Source of the DNA: Porticoccaceae bacterium
GTDB lineage: Bacteria > Pseudomonadota > Gammaproteobacteria > Pseudomonadales > Porticoccaceae
Assembly (NCBI GenBank): GCA_030590275.1
Contig: JAUUYV010000067.1
Coordinates: 1 to 7,886, forward strand
DNA length: 7,886 nucleotides
Direction: 5' to 3'
A model generated the notes under the pieces. It did no database searches and had not been told where the DNA came from. It was given only the letters and a program-made list of their open reading frames with translations. Shown one piece after another: positions 5,670 to 7,886 of this stretch (positions are counted from its first letter, which is position 1; each line of letters begins with the position of its first letter). Made by a program: the position numbers and the translations under genes.

Positions 5670-5845
5670 ATCCTGGGGTGTTTGCCAGTCATAATGTCCT
5701 TGAGCCGATATCGCCTAACCGGGAATCACTTACCGAGCTGTTGTGCATATCCGCTAGACGGAGAGCCTGAAGCCCGAGGGGGATGCCCACCTTGAACCTT
5801 TCGGTTCAAGGCAACTTTGACAGCGGCACTCCCGGGAGTTAATAC
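5670..5845 (+). ncRNA. ssrS: 6S RNA
   Basis: Global regulator RNA that mimics an open promoter and binds sigma70 RNA polymerase. The call rests on three things. First, blocks shared with E. coli 6S as I remember it: CCTTGAGCCGATAT (ending 5712) in the 5' half and CACCTTGAACC...GGTTCAAGG with the following CAGCGGC in the 3' half. Second, a perfect 9-bp hairpin, CCTTGAACC (5790-5798) with GGTTCAAGG (5803-5811). Third, a closing stem between CCTGGGGTG (5672-5680) and CACTCCCGG (5827-5835) with one mismatch. The location between zapA and ygfA is the classic one. The 5' end is set from the -10 box at 5658-5663; both ends are approximate to several bases. No terminator follows, so the 3' end probably comes from processing of a longer ssrS-ygfA transcript. 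Confidence 0.88.
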
Positions 5846-6001
5846 TTGATCTGGGTTAGATTAGTAGAAGGCTGCTGGTTCTTAGCCTGGTCAGTTGGCT
5901 TGCCTACCGCACAACCATAGCAAGGTAATACTCTGGTTCAATCGCTGTCTGCAAATTCGCTCGCTGGTGTCCGCTCGAATCGATCGGAAATTCGCACATC
6001 T
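5846..6001 (+). other. ssrS-ygfA spacer without a recognised gene
   Basis: This stretch links 6S RNA to ygfA. No intrinsic terminator, promoter or RNA family is recognised. A short GGCT/AGCC stem near 5871-5888 is too weak to interpret. The ygfA frame is open upstream of its ATG back to a TAG at 5918-5920, but no ATG, GTG or TTG start lies in that extension. Confidence 0.5.
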
Positions 6002-6571
6002 ATGCGGCAGGCTCGACGTCAGCTCGATAACAATGTTGAAGCCACTACCGCTAATAAATTACTTGGAGTTATTGCCCGGCGGCCTGAATTTCGTCGCGCG
6101 TCGCGCGTCGCCCTTTATCTGGCTCACGGCGGCGAAATTAATCCAGAGCCCATAAAACAACTGGCCGAAACCGTCGGTAAGATTTGTTTTTTGCCCGTTC
6201 TGCATCCGCTTAAATACAATCGCCTTTATTTTCTGCCACACCAGACGGGAGAAAAACTCAGGTGTAATCATTTCGGTATTGAGGAGCCGCCCTTGCATTT
6301 GCACAGGATAGTTCCTGCCTGGACTATGGATGTTATTTTTCTCCCGCTCGTAGCTTATGATCGAAGCGGTAACAGGTTGGGTATGGGAGGCGGTTTCTAC
6401 GATAGTAGTTTAGCCTTTGTTAGCCGAAAACCAGGGAAAAGGCCCCTGCTGATCGGGCTTGCCCATAGTTTTCAGCAGGTCGATGAACTCGAGCCTGCAG
6501 CCTGGGACATCCCCTTGCATGCTGTTGCCACCGAGCGTGAATTTATCTGGGCTAGTACTAGCCGGCCCTAA
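6002..6571 (+). CDS. ygfA: 5-formyltetrahydrofolate cyclo-ligase
   Basis: Cytosolic ATP-dependent enzyme converting 5-formyl-THF to 5,10-methenyl-THF, returning a storage folate to one-carbon metabolism. The 189 residues match the family length (E. coli 182). Visible motifs: basic N-terminal helix MRQARRQL (1-8), GGEI (43-46), LPVLHP (64-69), FGIEEP (91-96), FLPLVAYD (113-120), the nucleotide-binding LGMGGGFYD (126-134) and WDIPLHAVATE (168-178). The ATG at 6002 aligns with the E. coli start. GGAAA lies about 11 nt upstream, a rather long spacing. The codons before it would read IRTS, continuing the helix, so a non-ATG upstream start is a remote alternative. It lies downstream of ssrS, as in E. 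coli, where ygfA is linked to persister formation. pyk begins 11 nt after its stop. Confidence 0.94.
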   Translation: MRQARRQLDNNVEATTANKLLGVIARRPEFRRASRVALYLAHGGEINPEPIKQLAETVGKICFLPVLHPLKYNRLYFLPHQTGEKLRCNHFGIEEPPLHLHRIVPAWTMDVIFLPLVAYDRSGNRLGMGGGFYDSSLAFVSRKPGKRPLLIGLAHSFQQVDELEPAAWDIPLHAVATEREFIWASTSRP

Positions 6572-6582
6572 GAGAAGCCTAC

Positions 6583-7886
6583 ATGCGAAAAACTAAAATT
6601 ATTTGCACCGTTGGTCCGGTGACTTCTTCACCTGAAGTCCTGGATGAAATGATCGAAGCGGGAATGAATATTGTCCGTTTAAATATGTCTCATGGCGATC
6701 ATCTGTTCCACAGTCAGGTGATCGCGGCTATTGCTGAGCTCAATAAAACCGCACGCCATCCGGTTGGGGTGCTAATAGACACTCAGGGCCCAGAGATTCG
6801 CACGGGTGACCTCGCGGCCGATCTCGATCTAAAGAAGGGTGACGTTATTAGCGTGGTTGCTCGCGGTGAAGGCGATGTGGAGGCCAGCTCGATTCAGATT
6901 AACTATGCAGACTTGATTAATGATGTCGATGTGGGAGACCGAATCACCGTCGATAATGGCCTGATCAACCTGGAGGTGCTCGAAAAGCAGGCCCCGGTGA
7001 TGAAGTGCCGGGTCGTTGATGGTGGTGTGTTGAAAAGTAAAAGGCACGTGAACTTGCCGGGAATACGCGTGAACTTGCCATCAATTACCGAAAAAGACAA
7101 GAAAGATATACAGTTCGCTATTGAGCAAGGCGTTGATTTTATCGCACTATCTTTTGTGAGAGATGCCGGTGATATTGCCGAACTTAGGGAGATTTTAACG
7201 GATAATGACGCCAATATTAAGATAATAGCCAAAATTGAGGATGAGGAAGGTCTGAATAATGTAGAGGAGATTATCCAGGTCGCTGACGGCATTATGGTTG
7301 CCCGCGGCGATTTGGGGGTGGAAATCCCCATGGAGGCTCTACCGAGGGTTCAGCGACGCATCATTCGTCAGTGTGCACGGCATGGGAAACCAGTGATTGT
7401 GGCAACTCATATGCTGGAGTCCATGATTGAAAACCCTATGCCTACACGAGCTGAAGTTACCGATGTGGCTAATGCGGTTTATGAGGAAGCCGATGCCATT
7501 ATGCTGTCCGGTGAAACCACTGTGGGGAAATACCCAGTGCGCTGTGTGGAAACCCTCGATCGGATAGCACGTTCCATAGAAAATAGCCGGGGTTTGAGGT
7601 TTGCCGACGAGCTGATTTTGCAACACGATAAACAGCAGATCGCCGCTGCAGCGGTCAAATTGGCTGAGTCCCTTAATGCAAAGGCGATTATTGTCCCGAC
7701 CCGGTCTGGACGCATGGCTGGTTATGTATCCAACTGTCACCCTCAGGCATCAGTAATATGTGCCTTTACCTTTGATCAACAAACCCAGCGTCAGTTAGTG
7801 CTTAATCGGAATGTTCTGAGTTATTGTCTGTCCGAGCATGGTAGTCCAGAGCAAATACTAGCCGAGGCTGGACGCATCCTCAGTGC
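6583..7886 (+). CDS. pyk: Pyruvate kinase, partial at the right edge
   Basis: Glycolytic enzyme transferring phosphate from phosphoenolpyruvate to ADP. The window holds the first 434 codons of a family usually 470-480 long, and the frame is open at the edge. Catalytic features are intact: NIVRLNMSHG (29-38, Arg32), DTQGPEIRTG (66-75, Asp66 and Arg73), the B domain about 75-168, general acid Lys217 with metal ligand Glu219 (IAKIED), ARGDLGVEIP (240-249, Asp243), ATHMLESM (274-281, Thr275), PTRAEVTD (287-294) and MLSGETTVGKYP (307-318). The C-terminal regulatory domain begins near 350 and is cut off. GAGAAG (6572-6577) is a good ribosome binding site, 11 nt after ygfA, so the two genes are probably co-transcribed. 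NMSHGDH, VVDGGVLKSKRHVN and LPSITEKD differ from E. coli PykF and PykA and recall plant plastid pyruvate kinases. Confidence 0.95.
   Translation, partial: MRKTKIICTVGPVTSSPEVLDEMIEAGMNIVRLNMSHGDHLFHSQVIAAIAELNKTARHPVGVLIDTQGPEIRTGDLAADLDLKKGDVISVVARGEGDVEASSIQINYADLINDVDVGDRITVDNGLINLEVLEKQAPVMKCRVVDGGVLKSKRHVNLPGIRVNLPSITEKDKKDIQFAIEQGVDFIALSFVRDAGDIAELREILTDNDANIKIIAKIEDEEGLNNVEEIIQVADGIMVARGDLGVEIPMEALPRVQRRIIRQCARHGKPVIVATHMLESMIENPMPTRAEVTDVANAVYEEADAIMLSGETTVGKYPVRCVETLDRIARSIENSRGLRFADELILQHDKQQIAAAAVKLAESLNAKAIIVPTRSGRMAGYVSNCHPQASVICAFTFDQQTQRQLVLNRNVLSYCLSEHGSPEQILAEAGRILS

Noticed and set aside
6093..6111. Short GTCGCGC tandem repeat in ygfA
   Set aside because: It encodes the basic RRASRVA segment in frame and is explained by arginine codons; only about two and a half units.
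5895..6155. Plus-strand open frame starting in the ssrS-ygfA spacer
   Set aside because: It runs into ygfA in another frame, with no recognised motif; the ygfA frame is clearly the real one.
6903..7740. Two long minus-strand open frames (about 6903-7331 and 7339-7740)
   Set aside because: They lie opposite a pyruvate kinase with intact catalytic motifs; the predicted products have no recognisable motifs and no operon context.
1..7886. Mobile element, CRISPR, toxin-antitoxin or defence system
   Set aside because: No spaced repeat array, transposase, integrase, attachment-site duplication or defence-type domain was seen; every sizeable gene is a conserved housekeeping gene.

Overview
The window looks like ordinary core chromosome of a gammaproteobacterium. 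The marker is the conserved neighbourhood around the 6S RNA gene: ubiI-ubiH-pepP-ygfB on the minus strand, diverging from a small TIGR02449-type coiled-coil gene, zapA, ssrS (6S RNA) and ygfA on the plus strand. E. coli and Pseudomonas share most of this order. The TIGR02449 gene, absent from E. coli as far as I recall, and a ZapA closely resembling the pseudomonad protein suggest a non-enteric lineage (Pseudomonadales/Cellvibrionales-like). The genus cannot be read from the sequence.

Layout. Positions 17-64 hold a plus-strand intrinsic terminator of a gene lying left of the window, which converges on the ubi operon. Positions 159-4809 are a minus-strand operon read right to left: ygfB (UPF0149), a 115-nt gap with hairpins, pepP (Xaa-Pro aminopeptidase), ubiH and ubiI (two FAD hydroxylases of ubiquinone synthesis). 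The pepP-ubiH gap is 1 nt and ubiH and ubiI overlap by 4 nt. Positions 4810-4943 are a divergent promoter region with a clear sigma70 promoter for the plus strand. Positions 4944-5509 hold the small coiled-coil gene and zapA, a probable cell-division pair. About 5670-5845 is 6S RNA with its own -10 box. Then come ygfA (5-formyltetrahydrofolate cyclo-ligase) and, 11 nt later, a pyruvate kinase gene cut by the right edge.

How the parts work together. The left operon supplies two ring hydroxylases for respiratory quinone together with a cytosolic proline aminopeptidase. The right half combines a Z-ring regulator, the RNA polymerase-binding 6S RNA, a folate enzyme and a glycolytic enzyme. Placing pyk directly behind ssrS-ygfA is the least standard part of the layout that I can see.

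I found no mobile element, CRISPR array, toxin-antitoxin pair, defence gene or obviously novel system. The observations worth a second look are local: a 22-bp tandem duplication that rewrote the pepP start and left an overlapping mini-ORF, a strong hairpin/possible pseudoknot over the stop of the coiled-coil gene, a palindrome on the -35 box of the divergent promoter, a 6S RNA with an apparent insertion in the pRNA template, and a pyruvate kinase with plastid-type signature motifs.
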